From: Bacteroidales bacterium
GTDB lineage: Bacteria > Bacteroidota > Bacteroidia > Bacteroidales > 4484-276
Length of the DNA stretch: 33,948 nt
Assembly (NCBI GenBank): GCA_029934065.1
Contig: JAOZMX010000012.1
Span: 1-33,948 of the forward strand
Direction of reading: 5' to 3'
The position numbers were made by a program, and so were the translations under genes. The notes under the pieces are model-generated. The model worked only from the letters and a program-made list of their open reading frames with translations. It was not told where the DNA came from and ran no database searches. Positions 24,804-33,948 of this stretch are shown here, in pieces (position 1 is the first letter of the stretch; every line of letters begins with the position of its first letter).

Positions 24804-26000
24804 ATGTCGGAATTTACTCAAAACAGCCAGCAGCGTGTCCAGCATCTTTTTGAGCTTTTTATCGGAATAATGCAGGGTGATAAACCTTTGGAACTGGTAC
24901 GGAAACATCAGCAACTGATTGATAACATTGTGCCTTCGGATGTGATTGATGCCGTTGACCGGCTGGTGCGGCACGGTGTGCCCATGGAAGCGTTGAAACG
25001 GGGCATCAACAAAACCCTCAACCTTTTGTATAAAACCCTCAACGGGTACCCTTACACTCCGCCGCCTAAAGGCTCTTTCCTGGATGTTCTGATCCAAAAC
25101 AACCGTGAATTGGATGTCCGGCTTCGGGCTACGCGTCCCTTGATCAAAGAACTGAACAATACACCCGGAGACGTGATGCTGCATTCACGTTTAAAAGAGA
25201 AATTGTCGGAGATCGGGAAATTCGACGCGCTGTATGTCATCAAGGAAAATGTACTTTTTCCGCTGATCGAAAAACAATGGGAGAATTTCCGCTGCGTACA
25301 GGTGATGTGGTCGTTTCAGGACGACATCCGCAAAAACATCAAAGCGGCCATAGCATTGCTGGATGAAAAAGATTTCGACCTGAAAAAATTCAACCGGCTG
25401 GCCGGAGATATTTTTTTCAATATGTACGCCATCAAATTCAGGGATGAGCGGATCTTATTTCCCCGGATGCTGGAAACCATTCCCGAAAAGGAACTGAATG
25501 ATCTGCTTGCGCAAAGCAGAGAAATGATTTTTCCGTTTGTTGAGCCACCGCAAAAAGCAGCCGAAGCAATGGAAGAGGGTTCAACCGATACGGGTGAAGT
25601 TGATCTGCACACCGGTATTTTATCGCCGGAGCAGATCCGGATGGTTTTCAATCACCTGCCGGTTGATATCACGTACGTGGACGAAAACAACAAAGTGAAA
25701 TATTTTTCCACTCCCGGCAAACGTATCTTCCCGCGTACCAAAGGCATTATCGGCAGAGATGTGAAAAACTGCCATCCGCCCGAAAGTGTACATGTGGTGG
25801 AACAGATCGTGGATGCTTTCAGGAGGGGTGAAAAAGATGAGGCTTCTTTCTGGATCAAAATGAAAGGCGAATACATCTTGATCCGCTATTTTGCAGTACG
25901 TGACGAAAGCGGAAAATTCAGGGGAACACTCGAAGTTTCACAGGAAATATCCGCCCTGCAAAAAATTACCGGCGAAAAGCGCCTGCTCGACTGGGAGTAA
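24804..26000 (+). CDS. DUF438 / hemerythrin-like / PAS domain protein
   Basis: The 398-residue protein follows the DUF438-hemerythrin-PAS architecture of putative cytoplasmic redox or gas sensors. Residues about 10-80 match DUF438 (LVRKHQQLIDNIVPSDVIDA). Residues 120-245 align with the helical hemerythrin-like domain, including IKENVLFPLIEK, QVMWSFQDDIR and KFRDERILFP. The C-terminal 275-385 is a PAS fold (HLPVDITYVDENNKVKYFS and GRDVKNCHPPESVHVVEQI). Histidines expected as di-iron ligands are largely replaced: the usual EHD appears as FQD at 171-173, and the histidine before RDERILFP is absent. Metal binding is therefore doubtful. No output domain is attached, so it probably signals through partner interactions. 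Confidence 0.85.
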   Translation: MSEFTQNSQQRVQHLFELFIGIMQGDKPLELVRKHQQLIDNIVPSDVIDAVDRLVRHGVPMEALKRGINKTLNLLYKTLNGYPYTPPPKGSFLDVLIQNNRELDVRLRATRPLIKELNNTPGDVMLHSRLKEKLSEIGKFDALYVIKENVLFPLIEKQWENFRCVQVMWSFQDDIRKNIKAAIALLDEKDFDLKKFNRLAGDIFFNMYAIKFRDERILFPRMLETIPEKELNDLLAQSREMIFPFVEPPQKAAEAMEEGSTDTGEVDLHTGILSPEQIRMVFNHLPVDITYVDENNKVKYFSTPGKRIFPRTKGIIGRDVKNCHPPESVHVVEQIVDAFRRGEKDEASFWIKMKGEYILIRYFAVRDESGKFRGTLEVSQEISALQKITGEKRLLDWE

Positions 26001-26141
26001 AAGCGCCTTTGGATAGCTTATCGATAAAAATTATTGGTTTTAATTTTTTTGGAATATATAAAGCATTTAAGGCCATTAAAAAAAATATCTTAAATGTGTT
26101 TTCGGAAGAATTTATCTTTCAGCATGCGATACCATTCATTT

Positions 26142-26237
26142 TATCACTTCTTCGTCCCCTCGTTCCATCGTTCTATCATTCCATCGTTCCATCGTTCTCT
26201 CGTCCCATCACTCTATCACTCTATCACTTCATCATCT
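26142..26237. repeat. 8-bp degenerate tandem repeat array (12 units)
   Basis: Twelve consecutive 8-base units fill 26142-26237 in perfect register, with consensus YATCRYTC on the plus strand. Examples are CATCGTTC (three times), TATCATTC, CATCACTC and TATCACTC. Most units differ at the purine/pyrimidine positions only. The array lies in the intergenic region 26001-26271 between the DUF438/PAS gene and the end of atpG, which converge on it. An ORF at 26009-26458 crossing it is an artefact of the repeats. Confidence 0.8.
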
Positions 26238-26271
26238 CTCCAGTCTCCCCCGCTCTCCGTTCCTTTAAACC

Positions 26272-27159
26272 TTACCCTTTCAATGCCTCTGCGCCGCCGA
26301 CGATTTCGAGTATTTCGTTGGTGATGGCAGCCTGGCGTGCTTTGTTGTACGAAAGCTTGAGCTCCTTGAGCAAGTCCTGTGCATTGTCTGTGGCCTTGTG
26401 CATAGCCGTCATCCGTGCGCCGTGTTCCGAAGCGGTGGAATCCAGCAGTGCTTTGTAGAACTGAATCTTCAGTGATTTGGGGATGAGCTCGGTAATGATC
26501 TCCTTCTCGGAAGGCTCGAAAATAAAGTCTATTTTCGGCCCGGAGGGTTCCTGATTTTTTTCTTCCTGCCGGATTACGGGAAGAAGCGTCTCGGTTTGCA
26601 GGATTTGTACGGCTGCGTTTTTAAACTGATTGTAAATGATTTCGATGTGGTCGAATTTTTGCGCTGCAAAATCATCCATGAATTGCCGGGCAATGGGCTG
26701 GATGGCTGCAAAAGAGAGGTTTTCGAGCAGATCGTCATATTGCTTTGCGATCTTGTAATTCCTGGCATTCAAAAAGTCGGATAATTTTTTTCCGATGGTG
26801 ATGATCTCCACATTACCCGCTTTGTATTGTGCCGGATATTTTTCGGTGATGTTTTTAACGATGGCTTTGGCCACATTGACGTTGAAGGGGCCGCAAAGCC
26901 CGCGGTTGGATGCGATGCCGATAATAAGGATGCGCTGCAGGTCGCGTTGCTGCGTAAAGGGACTTTCGGATGATTCATCCAGATTGGCACTGATATTTTG
27001 CATGATCTCGGTAAGTTTGGCAGCATAAGGGCGCATGGTGAGAATGGCGTTTTGTGCCTTCCTCAATTTGGAGGCGGCAACCATCTTCATGGCACTGGTA
27101 ATTTGCTGCGTTGACTTTACCGATTCAATCCGTATCCTTACTTCTTTTAAGCTTGGCAT
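26272..27159 (-). CDS. atpG: ATP synthase F1 subunit gamma
   Basis: Gamma is the rotor stalk that turns within the alpha3beta3 head. The 295-residue protein starts MPSLKEVRIRIESVKSTQQI and continues with SAMKMVAASKLRKAQ, the conserved N-terminal helix. GIASNRGLCGPFN near 80 is the conserved central motif, and the C-terminal helix ends with ARQAAITNEILEIVGGAEA. It is the last gene of the operon, six bases after atpA, and a short-period repeat array lies beyond it. No intrinsic terminator is recognised after it. Confidence 0.96.
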   Translation of the reverse strand: MPSLKEVRIRIESVKSTQQITSAMKMVAASKLRKAQNAILTMRPYAAKLTEIMQNISANLDESSESPFTQQRDLQRILIIGIASNRGLCGPFNVNVAKAIVKNITEKYPAQYKAGNVEIITIGKKLSDFLNARNYKIAKQYDDLLENLSFAAIQPIARQFMDDFAAQKFDHIEIIYNQFKNAAVQILQTETLLPVIRQEEKNQEPSGPKIDFIFEPSEKEIITELIPKSLKIQFYKALLDSTASEHGARMTAMHKATDNAQDLLKELKLSYNKARQAAITNEILEIVGGAEALKG

Positions 27160-27165
27160 TTCGTA

Positions 27166-28749
27166 TTATTTTTCATATTTGGCCGCAAGGTCGGCAGCGA
27201 CTTTCTCCATTGTTTTGGTATCTTCTTCGAGCAGTTTGCCGGCTTTCAGGTTTTTCAGCACGTCGGGATGATTCACTTCGAGCTGGTGGAGATACTCCAG
27301 TTCGAAATCCCTGACCCTTTCCACGGGTACTTTACGAATCAAACCTTTGGTTCCGCAATAGATGATCGCCACTTGTTTTTCGACGGTCATGGGCGAATAT
27401 TGTGCCTGTTTGAGTATTTCCACATTGCGGCGGCCTTTGTCGAGCACGGCCATGGTGGCGGCATCGAGGTCGGAGCCGAATTTGGCAAATGCTTCCAGCT
27501 CGCGGAACTGTGCCTGATCGAGTTTGAGCGTTCCGGCCACTTTTTTCATGGATTTGATCTGGGCATTACCACCTACCCTCGATACGGAAATACCCACGTT
27601 GATGGCAGGGCGTACCCCGGAATTGAACAGGTTTGTTTCGAGGAATATCTGTCCGTCGGTGATGGAAATCACGTTGGTGGGGATGTATGCCGAAACGTCG
27701 CCGGCTTGTGTTTCGATGATCGGCAATGCAGTGAGCGAACCGCCGCCTTTCACCATGGATTTGATGCTTTCGGGCAGGTCGTTCATCTGTTGGGCAATCT
27801 TGTCGGACTCAATGATCTTTGATGCCCGCTCAAGCAATCGTGAGTGAAGGTAGAACACGTCGCCGGGGTAGGCTTCACGTCCCGGAGGGCGGCGCAACAG
27901 GAGCGAAACTTCGCGGTAGGCTACGGCTTGCTTCGAAAGGTCGTCGTAGATGACCAGCGCGGCGTTGCCCGTATCCCTGAAAAATTCGCCGATGGCAGCG
28001 CCGGCAAAAGGCGAATAAAACTGCATGGCAGCCGGGTCGGAAGCCGTTGCAGAGATAATGACGGTATAGGGCAATGCTCCGTTGTCTTCCAGCGTCTTCA
28101 CAATGTTGGCTACCGTAGAACCTTTTTGTCCCGTTGCCACATAAATGCAATAAACCGGTTCACCTCTGTCGTAAAATTCCTTTTGGTTGATAATGGTGTC
28201 GATGGCGATGGCGGTTTTCCCGGTCTGGCGGTCGCCGATGATCAGCTCGCGTTGCCCGCGGCCAATGGGTATCATGGCATCAATGGCTTTGATACCGGTT
28301 TGCAACGGTTCGTTCACCGGCTGACGGAAGATTACACCCGGGGCCTTACGTTCGAGCGGCATTTCCCATGTCTCCCCCTTGATTTCTCCTTTGCCGTCGA
28401 TGGGTTGCCCCAGCGGATTGATGACCCTGCCGAGCAAGCCTTTTCCAACGTGAATGGATGCAATACGGCCGGTTCTTTTCACCGTATCACCTTCTTTAAC
28501 ATCATTAATTTCACCCAACAAAACCACACCAACGTTGTCTTGTTCAAGGTTCATCACGATGCCCATCAGGTTCCCTTTTTCAAATTCCACCAACTCACCC
28601 GATTCGGCATTGGTAAGACCGTAAATCCTTGCAATACCGTCTCCGATCTGAAGAACCGAGCCCGTTTCTTCCAGCTCAGCTGCAGTTTTGAATCCCGCCA
28701 GTTCCTGACGTAAAATTTCCGATACTTCTGCCGGTTTGATTTGTGACAT
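27166..28749 (-). CDS. atpA: ATP synthase F1 subunit alpha
   Basis: Alpha carries the non-catalytic nucleotide sites of the F1 head. The 527-residue protein has the P-loop [47 protein letters not shown] with the alpha signature, and [17 protein letters not shown], which contains the arginine finger region. N-terminal [17 protein letters not shown] is the usual delta-contact helix. Full length and clean. It sits between atpH (gap 53 bases) and atpG (6 bases). Confidence 0.98.
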   Translation of the reverse strand: MSQIKPAEVSEILRQELAGFKTAAELEETGSVLQIGDGIARIYGLTNAESGELVEFEKGNLMGIVMNLEQDNVGVVLLGEINDVKEGDTVKRTGRIASIHVGKGLLGRVINPLGQPIDGKGEIKGETWEMPLERKAPGVIFRQPVNEPLQTGIKAIDAMIPIGRGQRELIIGDRQTGKTAIAIDTIINQKEFYDRGEPVYCIYVATGQKGSTVANIVKTLEDNGALPYTVIISATASDPAAMQFYSPFAGAAIGEFFRDTGNAALVIYDDLSKQAVAYREVSLLLRRPPGREAYPGDVFYLHSRLLERASKIIESDKIAQQMNDLPESIKSMVKGGGSLTALPIIETQAGDVSAYIPTNVISITDGQIFLETNLFNSGVRPAINVGISVSRVGGNAQIKSMKKVAGTLKLDQAQFRELEAFAKFGSDLDAATMAVLDKGRRNVEILKQAQYSPMTVEKQVAIIYCGTKGLIRKVPVERVRDFELEYLHQLEVNHPDVLKNLKAGKLLEEDTKTMEKVAADLAAKYEK

Positions 28750-28802
28750 ATCTTTTACCTTAATTTATTTTTAAACCTAAATGATTCTTTTCTCTTAAAA
28801 AA

Positions 28803-29360
28803 TTAAAAACCTTTTACATACGGATTGCGCTCAAACTCTTTTTGCAACCGGTTGATTTGCTGACGTATGCTTGCATCGTACTTTTTGTCATCCATGGTCA
28901 GCACAAAACCGCCGATGAGTTTTTTATCCGTATCTTCCAGCAATTCAACATTTTTATGGGTTGTCTCTTCAAGAATATCGAGTATCTCTTTTCTGATATG
29001 ATCGTCAACAGGTTGAGCGGTGATGAGTTTTACCGTGATGATATTCTTATATTTTTTGTACAATGAAATAAAATTGTCAGCGATATTTTTGAGAAAGACT
29101 TCCCGTTCTTTTCTGACTACCAGTTCCAAAAAACGAAAGGTCAGTTTTTCAACCTTTTTATTAAAGATCCCTCTGATGATGGCAGCTTTTTTACCCTGTG
29201 GGATGACAGGACTGGACAGTAGCCGTCTGAATTCCGGGTTCTCATCCGTAACCGACCCCACCAGCAACATGTCTTCTTTGATCTTTTCCAGTTCCTTGAA
29301 TTCGAGGGCCAGATCGAAGAGTGCCTTTGCGTACCGTTGGGAGATTATCGTAATATCCAT
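28803..29360 (-). CDS. atpH: ATP synthase F1 subunit delta
   Basis: Delta links the peripheral stalk to the top of F1. The 185-residue protein begins with ISQRYAKALFDLALE and ends with LIGGFVLTMDDKKYDASIRQ followed by QINRLQKEF, both canonical for OSCP/delta. The middle helix bundle is present. It follows atpF by 15 bases. Confidence 0.95.
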   Translation of the reverse strand: MDITIISQRYAKALFDLALEFKELEKIKEDMLLVGSVTDENPEFRRLLSSPVIPQGKKAAIIRGIFNKKVEKLTFRFLELVVRKEREVFLKNIADNFISLYKKYKNIITVKLITAQPVDDHIRKEILDILEETTHKNVELLEDTDKKLIGGFVLTMDDKKYDASIRQQINRLQKEFERNPYVKGF

Positions 29361-29375
29361 AGATCAGGCGGTTTT

Positions 29376-29870
29376 TTAATTCAGTTTGGCTTTTTTGATG
29401 AGTTGTTCAACATACTCCTTTTGCCGTTTTTTATCAGACAGCTCACGCTCAAGCAGTTTTTCGGCAATTTCGATGGAGAGGCCGGCCACTTCGTTTTTCA
29501 GTTCCGTCATGGCCGCCATTTTCTCGTTTTCGATGGCCTCTTTGGCGCTTTCCACAATACGTCCTGCTTCTTCGCTGGCTTTGATGCGGGCATCTTCGAT
29601 CAGTTTTTCTTTGATCTCCCGCGCCTGTTTCAGGATTTCATCGCGTTCTTCTTTGGCTTCTTTCAACAGTTCTTCATTACTGGCTTTCAGGTCTTCCATC
29701 TGTTTTCTTGCCAAATCTGCTTCGTGCAACGCTTTATCAATGGACTCCTCACGCTCGTGCAACGATTTCATGATGGGATTCCAGGCATATTTGCCCAGCA
29801 GCCAAATCACGATGCCGAACGAGAGGGTCATCCAAAATATCAATCCGATTCCGGGACTTACAAGTTCCAT
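29376..29870 (-). CDS. atpF: ATP synthase Fo subunit b
   Basis: Subunit b forms the peripheral stalk. The 164-residue protein has one N-terminal transmembrane helix (PGIGLIFWMTLSFGIVIWLL), then a long charged coiled coil rich in E, K and A, with the conserved KYAWNPIMKSLHEREESI at the membrane exit. Only one b-type gene is present, so a b2 homodimer is expected. A terminator-like hairpin lies just upstream, between it and atpE. Confidence 0.95.
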   Translation of the reverse strand: MELVSPGIGLIFWMTLSFGIVIWLLGKYAWNPIMKSLHEREESIDKALHEADLARKQMEDLKASNEELLKEAKEERDEILKQAREIKEKLIEDARIKASEEAGRIVESAKEAIENEKMAAMTELKNEVAGLSIEIAEKLLERELSDKKRQKEYVEQLIKKAKLN

Positions 29871-29911
29871 AATTTCTAATCAATGTTATTTTTAATCAAA
29901 ACATTTTCTTT

Positions 29912-29955
29912 AATAAAAACCCTGATTCCCAACCAACCGTCGGGAACCGGGGTTT
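29912..29955 (-). terminator. Terminator-like hairpin between atpE and atpF
   Basis: On the minus strand a 14-base arm (29955-29942, AAACCCCGGTTCCC) pairs with GGGAATCAGGGTTT (29930-29917) with one C-A mismatch and one G-U, around an 11-base loop, and the second arm runs on to five consecutive Ts. It starts nine bases after the atpE stop and precedes atpF by about 40 bases. It could be a partial terminator or an mRNA-stabilising 3' end inside the operon. Confidence 0.65.
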
Positions 29956-29963
29956 CTCATCTT

Positions 29964-30233
<270 letters not shown>

Positions 30234-30266
30234 TTATTTATAAATTAAAAAACACAAAATTTCAAC

Positions 30267-30315
30267 ATCTAAAATCTAAAATCTAACATCTGATATCTGA
30301 TATCTTAAATCTAAT
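30267..30315. repeat. 7-bp degenerate tandem repeat array (7 units)
   Basis: Seven consecutive 7-base units in strict register: ATCTAAA, ATCTAAA, ATCTAAC, ATCTGAT, ATCTGAT, ATCTTAA, ATCTAAT. ATCT is invariant and the last three bases vary. The array occupies the gap between atpB and atpE, and its last unit supplies the atpB stop codon (TAG on the minus strand). Confidence 0.8.
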
Positions 30316-31474
30316 GGCTCTCCTCCGTCGCCATACCGAAATACAGTGCCGAGAGGAGTGTAAAAACATATGCCTGAATGAAAGCCACCAACAATTCGAG
30401 GAAATCCATGAAAACCGAAAATGCCACAGAGATGACCGAAACGCCGTATCCCAGTCCGACGTTGATTTCCCCGAAAATAAAAATCAAACTGATAAAACCG
30501 AGCACAATGATATGTCCTGCCGTGATGTTGGCGAAAAGCCGGATCATCAACACAAAAGGTTTGGTAAAAATCCCTATCAGTTCAACAACAGGCATTAGCG
30601 GCACCGGAATCTTCAGCCACCACGGGACACCCGGTGTATTGACAATGTGTATCCAATAATATTTGTTGGCACTAAAAGTAGTGATGAGAAAAGTAAAAAC
30701 CGCCATCACCATCGTAACGGCAATGTTGCCCGTGACATTTGCCCCGCCCGGAAAGAACGGGATGAGGCCGAACAGGTTGTTGAAAAAGATAAAGAAGAAC
30801 AGCGTGAGCAGATAGGGCATGTAACGCATGTAACGTTTCTCGCCAATGGACGGCTTGGCAATGTCGTCGCGGATGAAAATGATCAGCGGTTCGAGCAGCG
30901 ATTGAATGCCTTTGGGGGCTTCGCCTTTTCTTTTGCGATACATCCTGGCGATATGAATAAAAAGCCAGCTCATGAAGATGAGGCTCATAAAAATCGCAAG
31001 CACCGTTTTGGTGATGGAGAAATCCAGCGGCAGAGCCTGGTTTTCGTCATGGACAATTACCTGATCGTCGAGGAATCGCTCGCGGAGTACCCTGACGATC
31101 TTACCCTTGTGTTTCCCTTCGCCGGCAATGCCAAAGCCGTTGTATTCGCTGTGACCGTGATGAAATTTGCTGGACATGAAAAAGTGCAATCCGCCGTCGT
31201 AATACAAAATTACGGGCAGGGGGATGGTGAGGTGGAAATCGCCGTAGGAGAGGATGTGCCATTCATGATTGTCCACAACGTGTTCAACGATCATTTCGCC
31301 GGCTTTAAATTCTTCCTTGACAACATCGCCTTCCCACTTATCCTGATTGCCGGCTTTTGGATGATGCTGGCCAACGCCTGTCGCCAAAACCTGCGTCAGC
31401 AATATCAGAAATATACCCATAACGAGTATCCCGTTTTTGACAATCCCTGATCTATTGAATGTTTTTTTGCTCAT
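30311..31474 (-). CDS. atpB: ATP synthase Fo subunit a, with signal-peptide-bearing N-terminal extension
   Basis: Subunit a provides the half-channels and the essential arginine beside the c-ring. At 387 residues it is much longer than the roughly 270 of E. coli. An N-terminal hydrophobic signal-like segment (GILVMGIFLILLTQVLATG) leads into about 110 extra polar residues, with a His-rich SSKFHHGHSEYNG, that would lie on the periplasmic side. The core from about residue 150 has transmembrane helices and PFVLMIRLFANITAGH with the essential arginine, and ends AYVFTLLSALYFGMATEE. Long a-subunits are usual in Bacteroidota. No atpI gene precedes it. The start 27 bases after atpC is well placed. Confidence 0.94.
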   Translation of the reverse strand: MSKKTFNRSGIVKNGILVMGIFLILLTQVLATGVGQHHPKAGNQDKWEGDVVKEEFKAGEMIVEHVVDNHEWHILSYGDFHLTIPLPVILYYDGGLHFFMSSKFHHGHSEYNGFGIAGEGKHKGKIVRVLRERFLDDQVIVHDENQALPLDFSITKTVLAIFMSLIFMSWLFIHIARMYRKRKGEAPKGIQSLLEPLIIFIRDDIAKPSIGEKRYMRYMPYLLTLFFFIFFNNLFGLIPFFPGGANVTGNIAVTMVMAVFTFLITTFSANKYYWIHIVNTPGVPWWLKIPVPLMPVVELIGIFTKPFVLMIRLFANITAGHIIVLGFISLIFIFGEINVGLGYGVSVISVAFSVFMDFLELLVAFIQAYVFTLLSALYFGMATEESH

Positions 31475-31501
31475 GCTTTTATTTCAGCTTGCTGAAGATT
31501 T

Positions 31502-31738
31502 TTATTCAGCGAGGATCAACACTTTATTTTTGATGACTTCAACCACACCGCTTTCTATCTCAAAAAATTGTTCTTTATCATTCCCGGTTTTTATTTTCAC
31601 AGAACCTTTTTTCAGTGCCGCGATGATGGGAGCATGATTTTCCAGTAATTCGAACGAGCCGTCGAGTCCCGGAAGCTGTACCAGCCGGGCTTCTCCGTCA
31701 AACAATGTCTTATCCGGTGTAATGATCTGAACTTTCAT
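31502..31738 (-). CDS. atpC: ATP synthase F1 subunit epsilon (short form)
   Basis: Epsilon couples gamma to the c-ring. This 78-residue form contains just the N-terminal beta-sandwich (MKVQIITPDKTLFDGEA, LPGLDGSFELLENHAPIIAA). The C-terminal two-helix inhibitory domain of the roughly 135-residue enterobacterial protein is missing, so epsilon-mediated inhibition of ATP hydrolysis is not expected. The stop is followed by a normal 27-base spacer to atpB, so truncation looks ancestral. Short epsilons are common in Bacteroidota. Confidence 0.93.
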   Translation of the reverse strand: MKVQIITPDKTLFDGEARLVQLPGLDGSFELLENHAPIIAALKKGSVKIKTGNDKEQFFEIESGVVEVIKNKVLILAE

Positions 31739-31762
31739 TTTGCTTATTCTTTTCCTTGCGGG

Positions 31763-33399
<1,637 letters not shown>

Positions 33400-33807
33400 T
33401 TATTCTGATTCGAGTTTTTTAATCTCGGTTTTATTCAGGCCTGTCTCCGAAGCAATATCTTCGATGGATTCGCCGTATTTCAGCATTTTTCTTGCTAATT
33501 TAAGTTTTGCTTCCAGTTCCTTCTGCAGCGCTTCTTTTTCTCTTTCCAGGGCGATTTCTTTTTCTTCTCTTTCCCGTTTTGCAAGCAATAGGGTATTTTC
33601 GGCAATGCGTTCTTTCAGTTGCAATTCTTCGAGTATCTCATCTTCTATCTCCATCGTTTCGCGTACTTTTTCATCTTGCATAGCTTTCAATAATTTTCTT
33701 ATCACCGGTTTGTATTTGTCGGGGTAATCTTTTTCGTTGATGCTGATCTCGTGTTTTTGACCCGGCTCGAAAACCGAGAGCACCTTTTCTATTTCCGTTT
33801 TGTGCAA
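33400..33807 (-). CDS. Coiled-coil protein resembling the C-terminal tail of Rpn-type nuclease/transposase proteins
   Basis: The frame reads from a TTG at 33807 for 135 residues. The body is a charged coiled coil (AKREREEKEIALEREKEALQ) ending in KMLKYGESIEDIASETG followed by LNKTEIKKLES, a helix-turn-helix-like tail I associate with Bacteroidota Rpn-family (PD-(D/E)XK transposase-like) proteins. The nuclease domain itself is missing: upstream the frame is closed by a stop near 33889. A near-perfect promoter (33805-33836) overlaps the TTG, so translation probably starts later, for example at the ATG at residue 43. It may be a decayed remnant or an independent small protein. Start uncertain. 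Confidence 0.5.
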   Translation of the reverse strand: MHKTEIEKVLSVFEPGQKHEISINEKDYPDKYKPVIRKLLKAMQDEKVRETMEIEDEILEELQLKERIAENTLLLAKREREEKEIALEREKEALQKELEAKLKLARKMLKYGESIEDIASETGLNKTEIKKLESE

Positions 33808-33836
33808 AAATACAAAATTTAAAAACTGAAACCAAA
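33805..33836 (-). promoter_or_regulatory. Bacteroidota promoter (-33 TTTG, 20-nt spacer, -7 TATTTTTG)
   Basis: On the minus strand TTTG (33836-33833), a 20-base spacer and TATTTTTG (33812-33805) match the Bacteroidota consensus at every fixed position. It is the best promoter in the window and lies at the apparent 5' end of the coiled-coil gene. Confidence 0.6.
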
Positions 33837-33935
33837 TGTGCCGGATTCGAAAATTAACATTCCTAAAATAAAGGTTATAACAACAATGCTAGCTAAAGTT
33901 AAAACAGGTCAAAAAAATAAATTGAAAAAAAATTC

Positions 33936-33943
33936 TACTTTTG
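33936..33943 (+). promoter_or_regulatory. -7 box directed out of the window
   Basis: TACTTTTG matches TAnnTTTG and would drive a gene beyond the right edge. No -33 element is seen, so support is weak. Confidence 0.25.
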
Positions 33944-33948
33944 ATCAT

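Noticed and set aside
26009-26458. 149-residue plus-strand ORF after the PAS gene
   Set aside because: Its middle is a translation of the 8-bp tandem array (repeated SFHRS/LYHS-like residues) and its end overlaps atpG in antisense.
27844-28713. 289-residue plus-strand ORF
   Set aside because: Fully antisense to atpA; a shadow of conserved coding sequence.

Overview
The window looks like chromosomal DNA of a Bacteroidota bacterium, probably an anaerobic or fermentative Bacteroidales-type lineage. Evidence: a surface protein ending in a type IX secretion (T9SS) sorting domain; an F1Fo-ATP synthase operon in the order beta-epsilon-a-c-b-delta-alpha-gamma, with a very short epsilon and a signal-peptide-bearing subunit a; few Shine-Dalgarno sequences; and recurrent upstream TAnnTTTG boxes, the -7 element of the Bacteroidota housekeeping sigma factor. 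No rRNA, tRNA, CRISPR array, insertion sequence or prophage was recognised.

Layout. 1-296: non-coding, with three short hairpins, two of them copies of one motif. 297-5653 (+): GMC oxidoreductase, class-3-like aldehyde dehydrogenase, a divergent 3-hydroxyacyl-CoA dehydrogenase and acetate kinase. 5650-7324 (-): a sulfide:quinone-oxidoreductase-like flavoprotein followed by an unlisted 53-residue protein. 7544-9220 (+): AAA-ATPase-like/PD-(D/E)XK protein. 9295-12649 (-): ADP-forming acyl-CoA synthetase and a Y-family DNA polymerase. 13100-16981 (+): outer-membrane porin-like protein, AMP-forming acetyl-CoA synthetase and an acetate transporter, closed by a clear terminator. 17181-22831 (+): WbuC-like cupin, hisS, lipB, an MlaE/MlaF-type ABC pair, CvpA-like protein and an RNase H with an unusual N-terminal domain. 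22888-24693 (-): T9SS cargo protein split by one in-frame UGA. 24804-26000 (+): DUF438/hemerythrin-like/PAS protein. 26272-33274 (-): eight-gene ATP synthase operon. 33400-33807 (-): coiled-coil protein resembling the C-terminal tail of Rpn-type nucleases.

The main metabolic theme is acetate and acyl-CoA energy conservation. Acetate kinase, ADP-forming acyl-CoA synthetase and AMP-forming acetyl-CoA synthetase all lie within 12 kb, the last with a SatP-type transporter and a porin in one apparent transcription unit. The alcohol/aldehyde oxidation pair at the left could feed acids into this metabolism, and the ATP synthase lies at the right end.

The observations most worth following up are the in-frame UGA with a hairpin 13 nt downstream in the T9SS protein, the small protein behind the SQR-like enzyme, a terminator-like hairpin inside the ATP synthase operon directly after atpE, and two short-period tandem repeat arrays (7 bp and 8 bp) in non-coding gaps of or beside that operon. 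Everything here comes from reading the sequence; no database search or structure calculation was run.
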